Of a DNA stretch of 40,545 nt, positions 23,117 to 32,815 are shown one piece after another. Both the position numbers and the translations under genes were made by a program. Each line of letters begins with the position of its first letter. The first letter of the stretch is position 1. Origin of the DNA: Nitrospinota bacterium (GTDB taxonomy: Bacteria; Nitrospinota; Nitrospinia; JACRGO01); NCBI GenBank assembly GCA_016212295.1, contig JACRGO010000164.1, forward strand, positions 1 through 40,545, in the 5' to 3' direction. The notes beneath the pieces were generated by a model. That model was given only the letters and a program-made list of their open reading frames with translations, was not told the origin of the DNA and ran no database searches.

Positions 23117-24337
23117 TCAGCCTCTTTCCCTCTCTTCTTCCTTTTGGCCATGCCTGTGGTCCGCCTTTTTCACCTTTTTTTCCACGACCAGCCTGAGACC
23201 GCCGCTTCTCGGATCAATTCCAAGGGAGGCGTTTCCCTCTATAATGGACAAAAGGTCATGCCCTATGAGCTTTTTTTTCCACCCTTGCATAAGCGTATGT
23301 TCCATCGCGGAACCTGTCTTATATGATTTGACGAACTCCTTTATTTCCTTGCGGGAGGCGAGAAAGGCGGGATTTATCTTGAGTTTCTTTCCCCGGTGCT
23401 GGGTGAAGGACCAAAGGAGCCCCTCGGCGCCGTTTGAAAAGTCATCATTTTCCAATGGCGGCAGAACAGGCCATTCGCTTTTTGGCGCGGCAAGCCCTTT
23501 GCGGATAGCTTCCAGTATGTCGGGTCCGTTGTTCTTGATCTCATTTGGATGCAACCCCCGGACGAGTTTAAGGTCCTTAACGCACGAAGTGGCCTGTCTT
23601 GCCAGGGCCAACAGGGTCTCCTCCCGGACTATGGCGTTCAGAAAACGGTCCCTTTTCCGGGCCTCCAATTCGCGCCAGGCCGCCAGTTCACGCAAAACCG
23701 CCAGTTCCCTGGGCCTCAGGGACCTGATGCCTTTTATTTTCCGGTATTGATTTTCCGGCAGGGGAAGTTCGTAAAGGGAAGGGTCTTCCATCCGGATGAA
23801 TTCCTCTTCAAGCCATTCCTCCCTTTTATGTTCCCGCAACTTATTAAGTAAAAAATCCTGGGCCTGGAGCAGGTAACGGACGTCGTTCAAGGCATAGGAG
23901 ACCTGGTTTTCGGAAAGCGGGCGCCGGGTCCAGTCCGTATAGGTCTCGGATTTGTTCAGCCGGACCCCTACCGCTGATTCCACCAGTTTCAGCAAGGATA
24001 TCTGGGCGCCGAAGCCGACCAGTGAGGCGGCCATCTGTGTATCGAAAATATTTCTTACCGGCTTGCCGGAGTTTTGGTAAATTATTTCAAGGTCCTGCTT
24101 GCCGGAATGAAAGACCTTCATCACCTTGTGATTATGCAAGATATCTAGTAAGGGGTCCAGGGACTGTATCGCCAGGGTATCGATAGCCGCGCAATCATTT
24201 TCGGAGGCCACCTGCACAAGAGCAAGGATGGGGAAATAGGTCTTTTCCCGCATGAATTCCACGTCCACGGCTAAACGTGAAACGCCCTTAAGGCTGGAGC
24301 AGAAGCTTTTCAGTTGTTTTATATCCGTGATGAGCAT
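23117..24337 (-). CDS. Ribonuclease D-like 3'-5' exonuclease with HRDC
   Basis: 406 residues, GGAGG site ten bases upstream. DEDD exonuclease motifs: VDVEFMRE (D25, E27), FHSGKQDLEII (about D82), and SYALNDVRYL (about 147-156, the Y-x3-D form). An HRDC region follows (RPRELAVLRELAAWRELEAR), then a C-terminal helical part. RNase D trims tRNA 3' ends and structured RNAs. It converges on the cofactor operon, with a 102-base gap and no strong terminator. Confidence 0.85.
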   Translation of the reverse strand: MLITDIKQLKSFCSSLKGVSRLAVDVEFMREKTYFPILALVQVASENDCAAIDTLAIQSLDPLLDILHNHKVMKVFHSGKQDLEIIYQNSGKPVRNIFDTQMAASLVGFGAQISLLKLVESAVGVRLNKSETYTDWTRRPLSENQVSYALNDVRYLLQAQDFLLNKLREHKREEWLEEEFIRMEDPSLYELPLPENQYRKIKGIRSLRPRELAVLRELAAWRELEARKRDRFLNAIVREETLLALARQATSCVKDLKLVRGLHPNEIKNNGPDILEAIRKGLAAPKSEWPVLPPLENDDFSNGAEGLLWSFTQHRGKKLKINPAFLASRKEIKEFVKSYKTGSAMEHTLMQGWKKKLIGHDLLSIIEGNASLGIDPRSGGLRLVVEKKVKKADHRHGQKEEERERG

Positions 24338-24700
24338 TTTATAAATATCCTCCGGAGAATTATTGAAGAATTAAAATTGAAAAATGTCATGCGCCATGCG
24401 TGGTGCGTCGTGCGCTCATGACTTCAGGGCTATGAAGCCATACTGAGTTTAGTTTATGGCATTGCGGCTTCACGTTCAATTGCAGGGGAAACCACATCCC
24501 CCTTGGTCCCCCTTTGGTAAGGGGGAATACGAGGACCGTCCCTAAAACGGGGAACGTCCCTAAAATGGGATCTGTTTTAATTCCCCCTTGGCAAGGGGGA
24601 TTAAGGGGGATGTAAAAAATAGCTAATGAGGCTTTCTCTGGTTTTTCATGACAACCCTGTGAACGGTTACAAAAAGTTCTTCCTAAAAATGGAAATTATG
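24338..24700. repeat. Gap with CCCCCTTG hairpins and GTCCCTAAAA repeats
   Basis: 24494-24528 and 24579-24612 are inverted copies of the CATCCCCCTTG...AAGGGGGAAT element. Between them lie GTCCCTAAAACGGGG and GTCCCTAAAATGGGA. 24388-24422 has short GCGCCATGCGTGGTGCG-type repeats. No gene is seen. Confidence 0.7.
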
Positions 24701-27271
24701 CTATCTTTTTACATCCACCATAATCGAGGAAAGAGGGCCTTCGTCCTTACCCTCTGAAATTTCCACCAATGCCTCCCAAACGAACCCTTCCTGTCCTTCC
24801 TTATCCGCCACTTTCAGCCAGGGTTTGCCTTGATGGAAAACAGCTATCTTTTCCACCAACAGGAAACGCGCCCCCTTCATGGCTGTTCCAAGCTGCGGAT
24901 AATTCAGGCCCGGACCCTCACGAATAATTACATCATCAGTTGAGATCACGACAAAGGACCTCTTCTCATTTGGAGCCTTTTGTTTTGTCTCCGCCTGGCC
25001 ATCAGGATTTTCCGCGGGCAAGTCCGGCGCCGCTGGTGGCGGGGACGCCTGCTTCTCTCCTTGGGCCGCCACGGCCAAGCCGCCCCAGATATAACCAGAG
25101 TTTCCCTTGCCGTCAGCCACCTTGAGCCAGGGAATTTTTTGATAAAGAACATCCGAGGTTTCAATCAACTCAAAGCGATCTCCCTTTTTGGCCTCTCCAA
25201 CCTTTTCAAAGTTGACACCCGGACCTTTCCTCAAGGACGCGGTTTCATTTTTGATAATAATGAATTTTTTAAGATACTCCTCCGGTTTTCCAGCTTTTGG
25301 CTCTACTTTTCCCTCAACCGGAGCAGTAGGCTGAGGAGGGGCAATGTCCCCGGCCTTTGGCCCGGTTTCCTCTTTTTTTAGTGGCGGTAATGGGGATGGC
25401 TGCTCCACCTTTTTGGGCAAGGCGGTCTCTTTTTCGCCCACCGGGGCAGCAGGCTGTGCTGCTTCCGGTTTTGCCGGTTCTTCCTTTGGCTTTTCCGCTT
25501 TTGGCTCCGCTTTTTCCTCAGCCTGGGCCGCAAGCAGCGGAGGAATTCCAGACTGAACAGGGGCAGTTGCCATGGCAGGCGCCGCTGCTCCTGCCTCCTC
25601 TTTCTTCTTTTCTTCCACAAGCGGGGGAACAGCGGGTTCCTGGATTGTTTGCGGCTCCACGGGCTTTTCCTCTTTCGCCGGGCCTTCTTTTCCCGCCGGC
25701 GATTCCGCTGGAGCGGCCGGGGGCTGCTCCGCCTTTGCCGGGGTTTCCGTTGATCCAGCGGCGTCCTTCGATTCTTTTTCTCCCTCAAAAAGCACGAAGA
25801 TAGGATTGGCGATGAGATAATTGTCCCCATGTATATACGCCTTGACCCTGTAAAAGACCGTCTCGCCGGGATTGAAGTAATCGTCCTCAAGTTGAAAGTC
25901 CACTGGCGTGGTGGCCGTGGCCTCCTTGATTTTTTCACCCGACCGGATTATTGACAGCGTCAATTCATGGTTTTTCCGGTCCGTTGTGCTTAACCTGACC
26001 CTGATGCTTGGTTTTTCAGATACATTTATGGCGTCCCCCATGATGGCCTTCTCCGAGCCATCCGCCTTTTGGACGCTGAATTCATCCAGTGAAAGCCTGT
26101 AGTCTTTTTGCTGGGATTGCCTGACCGCGTACATTTTTCCGCCGCGCATAGCGGCTATAACGCCTTCCTTTGTTTTGCTGGCAACCAGGAATATGGTCTT
26201 TACGTCACTCAGGCGGATATTGGATGTGCCTTCGCAATGATAGTCATGGCCGCCGATTCCCCAAACCGCGTTCTTTCTTTCCCCACGCAGAAATTGCGTA
26301 AGGGCCTGGTCCCATTCCCGGCCAGGCTCGGTAACCGTTATGGTGTCCTCGTACACGGCTTGAAATCCCGTATAGCCATAGGTCAATAAAAGGTCCTGTG
26401 GATGTGGAGGGGTGTTGACGCTGATCGGCCCTTTTTGGCCTATGCCTGAAGAGGATTCCGGATGATGCCAAAAGGTCATTGCGCCCAGGCTGTTTGCGTA
26501 ATCCAGGGTCAACTGCCACGGGGTCAGGCCCTGGGGACCGTGGTATTGGTCAAACGGGGAACTCCTGAAGGGGTGATAGCTTATCATGAGCAGCAAGTTG
26601 ATGGACAGAACGGCGATTCCCCCTATTCGGAAATAGCCTTCCCATAAAATCATGACCGCCCCCACCAGGGCGGACAGAAAAAAGAAGATGAATCCCTTGA
26701 AAAAACTCCAGAAATATTCAGTTGAGAAATTGCTGTCCAGGGTGGGCAGTCCCTTGTAATCCGACGGGTTTTCCATTCCCACGATGCTGATATGGTTCTC
26801 CCAAAGGTTGGCGGTAAGGTCATTTGAAAAAACGCCGCCTGTCCAGTAATAAAAAGGCGCGCTTTCCACTCCGGGAATCGCTATAAAGTTTTCAAATTCG
26901 TATTTAAGGTTTTCAAAGGCGCGAAGATAACTGTCGGCGCCGTTCAGCAAAAGAGAACTCTTCTCAACCTTCTTTCTAAGCAGGTTCCTGAACGGAAATA
27001 TCCCGTATTCCAGGGAATAGCGGTCATGGTCCATAACGATCATGGCCTCTATTTTTCTTTCAATGCACATCTCGGCCAGGGTCTTGAGGGTGAAGCATCC
27101 ATCGGAGAATTTACTGCGGAGGTCAGTGACCCCTACAAGCGGGATATATTCCATTTTATGGTCTCCCCTTTTGCCCGTCCATTTTTCCTCTTCCCCAAAA
27201 CCCTGGGAAGGAATGATAACGGCAATCAAAGAAAGGGCAAAAAAAACTATAACCTTATGTATTCTTTTCAT
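24701..27271 (-). CDS. PHP-like envelope protein with membrane segments, Pro/Glu-rich linker and two SH3b domains
   Basis: 856 residues. The ATG at 27271 overlaps the glycosyltransferase stop (ATGA), favouring it over 27292. After a signal peptide, residues about 40-375 resemble a PHP hydrolase (SDGCFTLKTLAEMCIERKIE, VMDHDRYS, FWHHPESS, GIGGHDYH), but the usual first H-x-H is replaced: VTDLRSKFSDG. Two membrane helices (FIFFFLSALVGAVMILW and IGGIAVLSINLLLMISY) lie within that part. Then come a beta domain, a ~150-residue Pro/Glu/Ala/Lys linker and two bacterial SH3 domains (TASLRKGPGVNFEKVGE and DVIIREGPGLNYPQLGT), which usually bind peptidoglycan. A cell-envelope role coupled to the glycosyltransferase is likely. 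Confidence 0.75.
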   Translation of the reverse strand: MKRIHKVIVFFALSLIAVIIPSQGFGEEEKWTGKRGDHKMEYIPLVGVTDLRSKFSDGCFTLKTLAEMCIERKIEAMIVMDHDRYSLEYGIFPFRNLLRKKVEKSSLLLNGADSYLRAFENLKYEFENFIAIPGVESAPFYYWTGGVFSNDLTANLWENHISIVGMENPSDYKGLPTLDSNFSTEYFWSFFKGFIFFFLSALVGAVMILWEGYFRIGGIAVLSINLLLMISYHPFRSSPFDQYHGPQGLTPWQLTLDYANSLGAMTFWHHPESSSGIGQKGPISVNTPPHPQDLLLTYGYTGFQAVYEDTITVTEPGREWDQALTQFLRGERKNAVWGIGGHDYHCEGTSNIRLSDVKTIFLVASKTKEGVIAAMRGGKMYAVRQSQQKDYRLSLDEFSVQKADGSEKAIMGDAINVSEKPSIRVRLSTTDRKNHELTLSIIRSGEKIKEATATTPVDFQLEDDYFNPGETVFYRVKAYIHGDNYLIANPIFVLFEGEKESKDAAGSTETPAKAEQPPAAPAESPAGKEGPAKEEKPVEPQTIQEPAVPPLVEEKKKEEAGAAAPAMATAPVQSGIPPLLAAQAEEKAEPKAEKPKEEPAKPEAAQPAAPVGEKETALPKKVEQPSPLPPLKKEETGPKAGDIAPPQPTAPVEGKVEPKAGKPEEYLKKFIIIKNETASLRKGPGVNFEKVGEAKKGDRFELIETSDVLYQKIPWLKVADGKGNSGYIWGGLAVAAQGEKQASPPPAAPDLPAENPDGQAETKQKAPNEKRSFVVISTDDVIIREGPGLNYPQLGTAMKGARFLLVEKIAVFHQGKPWLKVADKEGQEGFVWEALVEISEGKDEGPLSSIMVDVKR

Positions 27272-28464
27272 AACGCCTTGCGTCTGGTCCATTCACTGTA
27301 AAGTTTGTCGATTTTGTCCACCATGGACTCCAGGCTGAATTCCCCTGCCTTCTTCCTTCCATTCTCCCCAAGGGAATTTCTCAATCCTGGGCCAGCTAAT
27401 AATTTTAACACTGATTGGGCCATGATTTCAGGCGCTTGCGCGGGGACAAGAAATCCGTTGGCGCCGTTATCCACAACGCTTGGGACCCCTCCCACCTCCG
27501 TTGCCACTATAGGCAGTCCGCAGGCCATGGCCTCCACCAGCACCCTGCCCATGCCTTCATTCAGGGATGTGAGAAGAAAAACATCCATTGCGCGCAACCA
27601 ATCCGAAAGGTCATCCAGCCAGCCTGGAAGGAGCAGGGAATCCTGCAAATTTAATTTCCTCGCCAGGTCGGAGAGGTCTTCTCGCAATGGCCCTTCTCCC
27701 ATTATTACAAAAAAAGCCCTTGGCTCCGCCCTTTTTATCAGAGCGGCGGCTTGCAGAAAATCATCGTATCCTTTCACAGGCACAAGCCTTCCCGCGGATC
27801 CCACTACCAATGCGTCTTCCGGGATGCCGTGGACCCTTTTAATTTCCCTCACAGCCTGCGGATTGTGTTTCACAAAGCGGTCCAGGGGAACGCCGCTGTG
27901 GATGGTCCGGAATTTTGCCCGCTTAGCGATGCCGAAGTGGATATGCTCCTCCATGCATTTATCGGTAAGGGTGATGATTGAGTCCGAGACAGCGGCCGAG
28001 GCCCTTTCCAGGAAAATAAAAAGCCGTGTCTTCCATTCGCCGAAATAACCGGAGAAAACGTGTCCGTGAGGGGTGTGAATGATAACCGGCGCTCCGGCGA
28101 AAAAAGCGGCCCACCTCCCTATTATTCCCGCCTTGGAGGTGTGGGTGTGGACGATATGGAATTTTTCTCTACGAATCAAAAACATTAATTGAAAGAAGAC
28201 CATAAGGTCGAAAACCGGATGAATCCGCCTGACCAGCATGGGAAGGGTGAGAAACCTGACCCCGCTTTCCCCGGCCTCTTTCATGGCCCGGTCCACGGAC
28301 GTCCTTTCCCCTTGGTCCATATCGGACTCCAGGGACAATCCAGAGGCAAGGAATATTATATACCCTTTCCCGGCAAGGCCGACGCAGGAGGAAAGGGTAT
28401 TTATGGCTGATCCGCCCTTGTCCAGGCGGGCAATGATATGCAGGACCTTAAATTTTTTGAGCAC
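27268..28464 (-). CDS. GT4-family glycosyltransferase
   Basis: 398 residues of the GT-B fold. N-terminal domain: KVLHIIARLDKGGSAINTLS and FHIVHTHTSKAGIIGRWAA. C-terminal nucleotide-sugar domain: VVGSAGRLVPVKGYDDFLQA, ILLPGWLDD-like LLPGWLDDLSDWL and the E-x7-E motif in LTSLNEGMGRVLVEAMACGLPIVATEVGG. It adds a sugar to a lipid- or nucleotide-linked acceptor in polysaccharide or capsule synthesis; the exact sugar cannot be told. It is translationally coupled to the PHP-like SH3b protein. Confidence 0.85.
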   Translation of the reverse strand: MLKKFKVLHIIARLDKGGSAINTLSSCVGLAGKGYIIFLASGLSLESDMDQGERTSVDRAMKEAGESGVRFLTLPMLVRRIHPVFDLMVFFQLMFLIRREKFHIVHTHTSKAGIIGRWAAFFAGAPVIIHTPHGHVFSGYFGEWKTRLFIFLERASAAVSDSIITLTDKCMEEHIHFGIAKRAKFRTIHSGVPLDRFVKHNPQAVREIKRVHGIPEDALVVGSAGRLVPVKGYDDFLQAAALIKRAEPRAFFVIMGEGPLREDLSDLARKLNLQDSLLLPGWLDDLSDWLRAMDVFLLTSLNEGMGRVLVEAMACGLPIVATEVGGVPSVVDNGANGFLVPAQAPEIMAQSVLKLLAGPGLRNSLGENGRKKAGEFSLESMVDKIDKLYSEWTRRKAL

Positions 28465-29022
28465 CTATGTTCTGGAAGCTGGAGATTTATGGTTTTTAAG
28501 AAAATATTTTTTGAAAATTTCCGGAACACCAAGAAAAATAAATATATTTTTTTATTCCTGAGATGCTGAACACACCTTATTGAGCCATGATCGAAAAAAA
28601 CGGCTTCAAAATCAACGTGATGATAGGACAAAAGCCCTTAATTGTCAAGGTATTATGGGCGTGACAGGGAAGTGGAAGATATAGGAAATTAAAGGAATAT
28701 TTTAGTGTGTTTCGTGTATTTCGTGGTTCAACTGCTTTTCTAAAAGAAAAATTAAAACCGTTGGATTCCTGCTTTCGCTGGAATGACTGGTGAAAAATCA
28801 CAATTTGTAGCCGTATTGAGTATAGATAAAGGGAAAATCAACTTTTTAAATAGAACGCTGATGACGCGGATTATTCTGATTTTCACGGATTAAAATAAAT
28901 TTCATCCGCGCTAATCCGTGTCATCCGCGTTATCCGCGTTCTATTTTTTAGTTCGTCGAAGGGCGTGAGTTCATTTTTAATTCAAATATGCGATAATTGT
29001 AAATGAAAAATACAGGTTTAAA
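28465..29022. repeat. Gap with a 100-bp GCGGAT inverted repeat
   Basis: 28848-28947 starts AAATAGAACG and ends CGTTCTATTT; inside, CGCGGAT/ATCCGCG and CACGGATTA/TAATCCGTG also pair. It is a known-looking environmental repeat. The rest (28465-28847) has AT-rich filler, a GTGTTTCGTGTATTTCGTGG word at about 28704, and no gene. A GATAAT hexamer at about 28991 could be a weak -10 for queA. Confidence 0.65.
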
Positions 29023-30060
29023 ATGAATACCACCGAATTTGATTATGAACTTCCACGGGAACTGATAGCCCAGTACCCTGCCGGGGAAAGGGACCAGTCC
29101 AGGCTTTTGGCGGTGGACAGGCAAAAGGGGACAATCCTCCACTCCAGGTTTCAAAACCTCCCGGGGTTTCTTCAACGCGGCGACCTCCTTGTCCTTAATG
29201 ACACCAAGGTCATCCCCGCAAGGCTGATCGGAAAAAAGGCCGGGACCGGCGGAAGGGTGGAACTGCTCCTATTGGAGCCGGCAGGAAAAAATGCCTGGAA
29301 GTGCATGTTCAAGCGCGGCAAGAAATTAGCAAAGGGGAACAAAATCATTTTCAAGGATGGGGAATTCAGCGGCAAGGTAATGGAGGAAGTCCTGGAAGGG
29401 AAGGGATTCGTTGAATTTGACTATTCCGGAGACTTTTGGGCGGCCCTGGAGCGGTTTGGAAGCGTCCCCCTCCCCCCTTACATCAGAAGAAACGAGTCCC
29501 TGTCCTTTCATGACGCGGAGAGATACCAGACCGTGTTCGCAAGGGACCCAGGCTCTTGCGCCGCACCCACGGCGGGCCTTCATTTCACGGAGAAGATTTT
29601 CAGTGGATTGAAAGCCGCCGGGGTGGACCTTGCCTTTGTCACCTTGCACGTCGGGCCAGGGACCTTTCTCCCCATCCGCGCGGACGAGGTGGAATTGCAT
29701 CGAATGGAGCCGGAGTTCTTTCGCGTTCCCCATGAAACAGCGCAGGTATTGGAAAGAGCCAGGGGCGGACGCTCCCGCGTAATCCCCGTGGGAAGCACCG
29801 CACTCCGGTGCATTGAATCGGCCTTTAGGGATGGAAGGGCAGGACCTGTGGAACGTGGATACACTGACTTATTCATCTATCCGGGATACGAGTTCCAGCG
29901 GGTCAATGGGCTTATCACCAACTTCCATCTCCCAAGGTCCACGCTCTTTGTCCTGGTCTGCGCCCTGGCCGGGACCGGCCTCATGAGGTTAGCCTACCGT
30001 GAGGCCGTGGAAAACCGTTACAGCTTTTACAGTTACGGCGACGCCATGATAATACTGTGA
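29023..30060 (+). CDS. queA: S-adenosylmethionine:tRNA ribosyltransferase-isomerase
   Basis: 345 residues, the full family length. It makes epoxyqueuosine by transferring the ribosyl part of SAM to 7-aminomethyl-7-deazaguanine in tRNA wobble position 34. Hallmarks are the start FDYELPRELIAQYPAGERDQ, VLNDTKVIPARL, PPYIRR, AAPTAGLHFTEKI, TLHVGPGTFLPIRADEV and the end NFHLPRSTLFVLVCALAG. The start has a modest AGG site. No other queuosine gene is adjacent. Confidence 0.97.
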   Translation: MNTTEFDYELPRELIAQYPAGERDQSRLLAVDRQKGTILHSRFQNLPGFLQRGDLLVLNDTKVIPARLIGKKAGTGGRVELLLLEPAGKNAWKCMFKRGKKLAKGNKIIFKDGEFSGKVMEEVLEGKGFVEFDYSGDFWAALERFGSVPLPPYIRRNESLSFHDAERYQTVFARDPGSCAAPTAGLHFTEKIFSGLKAAGVDLAFVTLHVGPGTFLPIRADEVELHRMEPEFFRVPHETAQVLERARGGRSRVIPVGSTALRCIESAFRDGRAGPVERGYTDLFIYPGYEFQRVNGLITNFHLPRSTLFVLVCALAGTGLMRLAYREAVENRYSFYSYGDAMIIL

Positions 30061-30111
30061 GAGTTGGAAGTAAAAGTTAACAGTGGCCAGTTGTCAGGGG
30101 GCAGGATAATA

Positions 30112-30182
30112 TTAGTTATTGGAATTTTGAGTTTATTTGAAATTTGTGATTTGAAATTTGGAATTTGGAATTTGGAATTTCA
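30112..30182. repeat. AAATTTG/GGAATTTGG low-complexity repeat
   Basis: Tandem units TTTGAAATTTGTGATTTG and TTTGGAATTTGGAATTTGG fill the gap between queA and mqnE. The same vocabulary forms the hairpins at 133-210 and 21467-21588. Confidence 0.7.
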
Positions 30183-30204
30183 TTCCGGTTTTTAAGTTTG
30201 CCAG

Positions 30205-31290
30205 ATGCTCATTCATCCTTCACTGGAACCCATACGCGAAAAAGTCGAAAAGGGGGAAAGGCTTTCCTTCCAGGACGGCCTGGACCTTTTCAGGTCGCCC
30301 GACCTCCTGGGTGTCGGCGCTCTGGCCAATATAGTCCGCGAACGAAAGAACGGCAACAGGGCGTACTTTATTGTCAATCGCCACATCAATCCCACCAACA
30401 TCTGCAAGAACCGGTGCAGGTTCTGCGCCTTCAGCAAGAACGCCGGGGAGGAGGGGGCATACGCCATGGACCTCGAGGCCGTCCTGAAGTCCGCCGCCAC
30501 CGGTCCCAACGCCGGTCCCAGCGAATTTCACATCGTGGGCGGACTCCATCCGGAGTGGCCGTTTCATTTTTATGAGGAGATGCTGCGCGCCTTGCGGGAC
30601 CGGTTTCCTAACGTCCATCTGAAGGCATTCACCGCGGTGGAAATAGCCCACTTGGCGGAGGTCTCCGGCCTTGGGATCGAGGGGACTCTGTTGCGGTTGA
30701 AGGAGGCCGGGCTTGGCTCCCTGCCCGGCGGGGGGGCTGAGATCTTCAATCCAGCCACGCGAAATAAACTCTGCCCTGAAAAGATCACGGGCGGGAAATG
30801 GCTTGAGGTCATGGAGACGGCCCACGGGCTGGGCATTCCAAGCACCGCCACCATGCTTTACGGGCATATTGAGTCAGCGGAGGACAGGGTGGACCATTTG
30901 ATCAGATTGCGGGAACTGCAGGACAGGACCAACGGCTTTCTATCGTTCATTCCCCTGGCCTTTCATCCGAAGAACACCGATTTTCACTGCTTGTCCGCCT
31001 CCACCGGACAACTCGATCTCAAAGTCATGGCCGTCTCCAGACTGATGCTTGATAACTTTGCCCACATCAAGGCGTACTGGATCATGCTCGGACCAAAGAT
31101 ATCGCAGATATCCCTCATGTTCGGGGCGGATGACATGGACGGGACAGTGGTTGAGGAAAAGATCACACACGCCGCAGGAGCAGAGACGGCGCAGTTTACC
31201 GCCAGGGAGACCTTCATAAATTTGATCAGCGGGACGGGCCGCGACCCTTACGAGCGCGACGCCTTGTACCGGAGAATGGATAAAGTGTGA
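30205..31290 (+). CDS. mqnE: Aminofutalosine synthase (radical SAM)
   Basis: 361 residues. The radical-SAM cluster motif is C67-x3-C71-x2-C74 in NICKNRCRFCAF, preceded by NRHINPTN. The segments HIVGGLHPEWPFHFYEEML, LKAFTAVEI, AGLGSLPGGGAEIF, ATMLYGHIES and IKAYWIMLGPK, with GTVVEEKITHAAGA, are those of MqnE, which joins chorismate-derived 3-enolpyruvylbenzoate to SAM in the futalosine route to menaquinone. It differs from MqnC and from CofH. So this organism makes menaquinone by the futalosine pathway. The start has no clear ribosome site. Confidence 0.95.
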   Translation: MLIHPSLEPIREKVEKGERLSFQDGLDLFRSPDLLGVGALANIVRERKNGNRAYFIVNRHINPTNICKNRCRFCAFSKNAGEEGAYAMDLEAVLKSAATGPNAGPSEFHIVGGLHPEWPFHFYEEMLRALRDRFPNVHLKAFTAVEIAHLAEVSGLGIEGTLLRLKEAGLGSLPGGGAEIFNPATRNKLCPEKITGGKWLEVMETAHGLGIPSTATMLYGHIESAEDRVDHLIRLRELQDRTNGFLSFIPLAFHPKNTDFHCLSASTGQLDLKVMAVSRLMLDNFAHIKAYWIMLGPKISQISLMFGADDMDGTVVEEKITHAAGAETAQFTARETFINLISGTGRDPYERDALYRRMDKV

Positions 31291-31327
31291 CTAAAGGGAA
31301 AAGAGTAAAGTAAAAATAAATAGGCCC

Positions 31328-32722
31328 TTACAAAATCTCCCTTTTAAAACCGATCTTCTTCATTATCCTGTAAATAGTCATCCTCGGTATTCCTGAAATC
31401 TCCGAGGCGCGGGTTATGTTGCCTTCCGACTTTTTCAGCAGATTTTCCATGTATCCCTTGTCAAAAACATCCAAATACCTTTTCTTCGCCTCATGGTAAT
31501 TCAGCTCGTCGAATTCAAGAGGCCGGGCTGCCGCTGGTGCGCCGGATCCACCGGAAATGTTTTCCGGGAGGTCCTCAACCCCTATGCCGTTGCCGCCTGC
31601 GAAGGAAGCGGCCCTTTCAAGGCAATTTTGCAGCTCTCTTATATTGCCCGGCCAGGGATAGGCTTTGAGCCTGTCCATGGCTTCCCTGGAAACGGCCAGG
31701 ACCGGCAAGCTGTGGGACCCGGCGTACTTTTTCAGAATGGAATCGCAAAGCAGAGGTATGTCCTCGGCCCTCTCCCGAAGCGGCGGGAGGGTGATTGAAA
31801 TCACGTTGAGCCGGAAATAAAGCTCCTCGCGGAATTTCTTCTCTTCAATGCATTTACGCAGGTCCCGGTTCGTGGCTGAGATTATCCTGATGTCGAGGTC
31901 GATCTCCTTGCGGCCCCCGACCTTGCGGATTTTCCGCTCCTGCAGCACGCGGAGCAGCTTGGACTGCAGGTCCATCCCCAACTCAGCTATCTCGTCAAGG
32001 AACAGGGTCCCGGTGTTGGCGGTTTCAAAAATACCCTCCCTTGAAATATGCGCGCCCGTAAAGGACCCCTTCTCGTGTCCGAATAGCTCCGATTCTATGA
32101 GGGTCTCAGGCAAGGCCGCGCAGTCTAACGGCACGAAGGGCCGTCCCAAGCGGCGGCTGTTGGCGTGGATTGAGTGCGCGATCAATTCCTTCCCTGTGCC
32201 GCTCTCTCCCAGGATCAGGACGTTTGAATGGGTCCCGGCGATTTTTTTAATTGTTTCAATGACATTTTTTATCCCCTGGCTCCGTCCTATGATATTGTCG
32301 AAGCAAAAATTATCGGAAAGTTGTTTTTTGAGGGCGCGGTTTTCCCTGGCCAGATCAATGGTCTTAAGAGCCCGGTCTATGGAGTGCTTCAACTGGTCGG
32401 AGGTGAAGGGCTTGGGAAGATAGTCGAAGGCGCCCTCCCTGATGGCCTCAACCGCTGATTCTATGGACCCGAAGGCGGTAAAAATTATGACGGCCAGATC
32501 CGGATGCCTTTTCTTAACCTGATGGAGGAACTCAATACCGCCCATGCCGGGCATTTTTAGATCGGACAGCGCCAGCGCGGGCGATTCTTCCCCGATAATC
32601 CTCAGGGCCTCCTCTCCATTCGGAGCGGTGATGGGGGAATAGCCCATGGCGCGGAGGAGCCGGGCGCAGTTCTCCAGCATGTCTTCCTCGTCATCCACCA
32701 GGAGAATGCGGTCTTTTTTCAT
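31328..32722 (-). CDS. NtrC-family sigma-54 response regulator
   Basis: 464 residues from the ATG at 32722 (TGAGGAA site; the longer reading adds non-family residues). Receiver (RILLVDDEEDM, phospho-acceptor D in LALSDLKMPGMGG, K), AAA+ domain with GESGTGKE, GSFTGA (variant of GAFTGA), Walker B LFLDEIAE, and a Fis-type HTH (ITRASEISGIPRMTIYRIMK). Next to fliW, csrA and the flagellar genes it may be the FlrC/FlgR-like activator of flagellar sigma-54 promoters, though its kinase is not in the window. Convergent with mqnE. Confidence 0.9.
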   Translation of the reverse strand: MKKDRILLVDDEEDMLENCARLLRAMGYSPITAPNGEEALRIIGEESPALALSDLKMPGMGGIEFLHQVKKRHPDLAVIIFTAFGSIESAVEAIREGAFDYLPKPFTSDQLKHSIDRALKTIDLARENRALKKQLSDNFCFDNIIGRSQGIKNVIETIKKIAGTHSNVLILGESGTGKELIAHSIHANSRRLGRPFVPLDCAALPETLIESELFGHEKGSFTGAHISREGIFETANTGTLFLDEIAELGMDLQSKLLRVLQERKIRKVGGRKEIDLDIRIISATNRDLRKCIEEKKFREELYFRLNVISITLPPLRERAEDIPLLCDSILKKYAGSHSLPVLAVSREAMDRLKAYPWPGNIRELQNCLERAASFAGGNGIGVEDLPENISGGSGAPAAARPLEFDELNYHEAKKRYLDVFDKGYMENLLKKSEGNITRASEISGIPRMTIYRIMKKIGFKREIL

Positions 32723-32744
32723 GAAACCATTCCTCAATAAATTA

Positions 32745-32815
32745 GCCGCCAAGGACGCGAAGCCACGCAAAGTTTTTTGTTTTCTTAGCGGTCCTTGGCA
32801 TACTTCGCGGTTTTC
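32745..32815. repeat. GCCAAGGACGCGAAG hairpin
   Basis: GCCGCCAAGGACGCGAAGCC and GGTCCTTGGCATACTTCGCGG are imperfect inverted copies around a TTTTTTGTTTTC loop. It belongs to the CACAAAG/CGCGAAG repeat family seen at several other gaps and separates the regulator gene from fliW. Confidence 0.6.

Noticed and set aside
29023-31290. A queA-mqnE operon of linked function
   Set aside because: The two belong to unrelated pathways and the gap has repeats; shared strand alone does not support a functional link.
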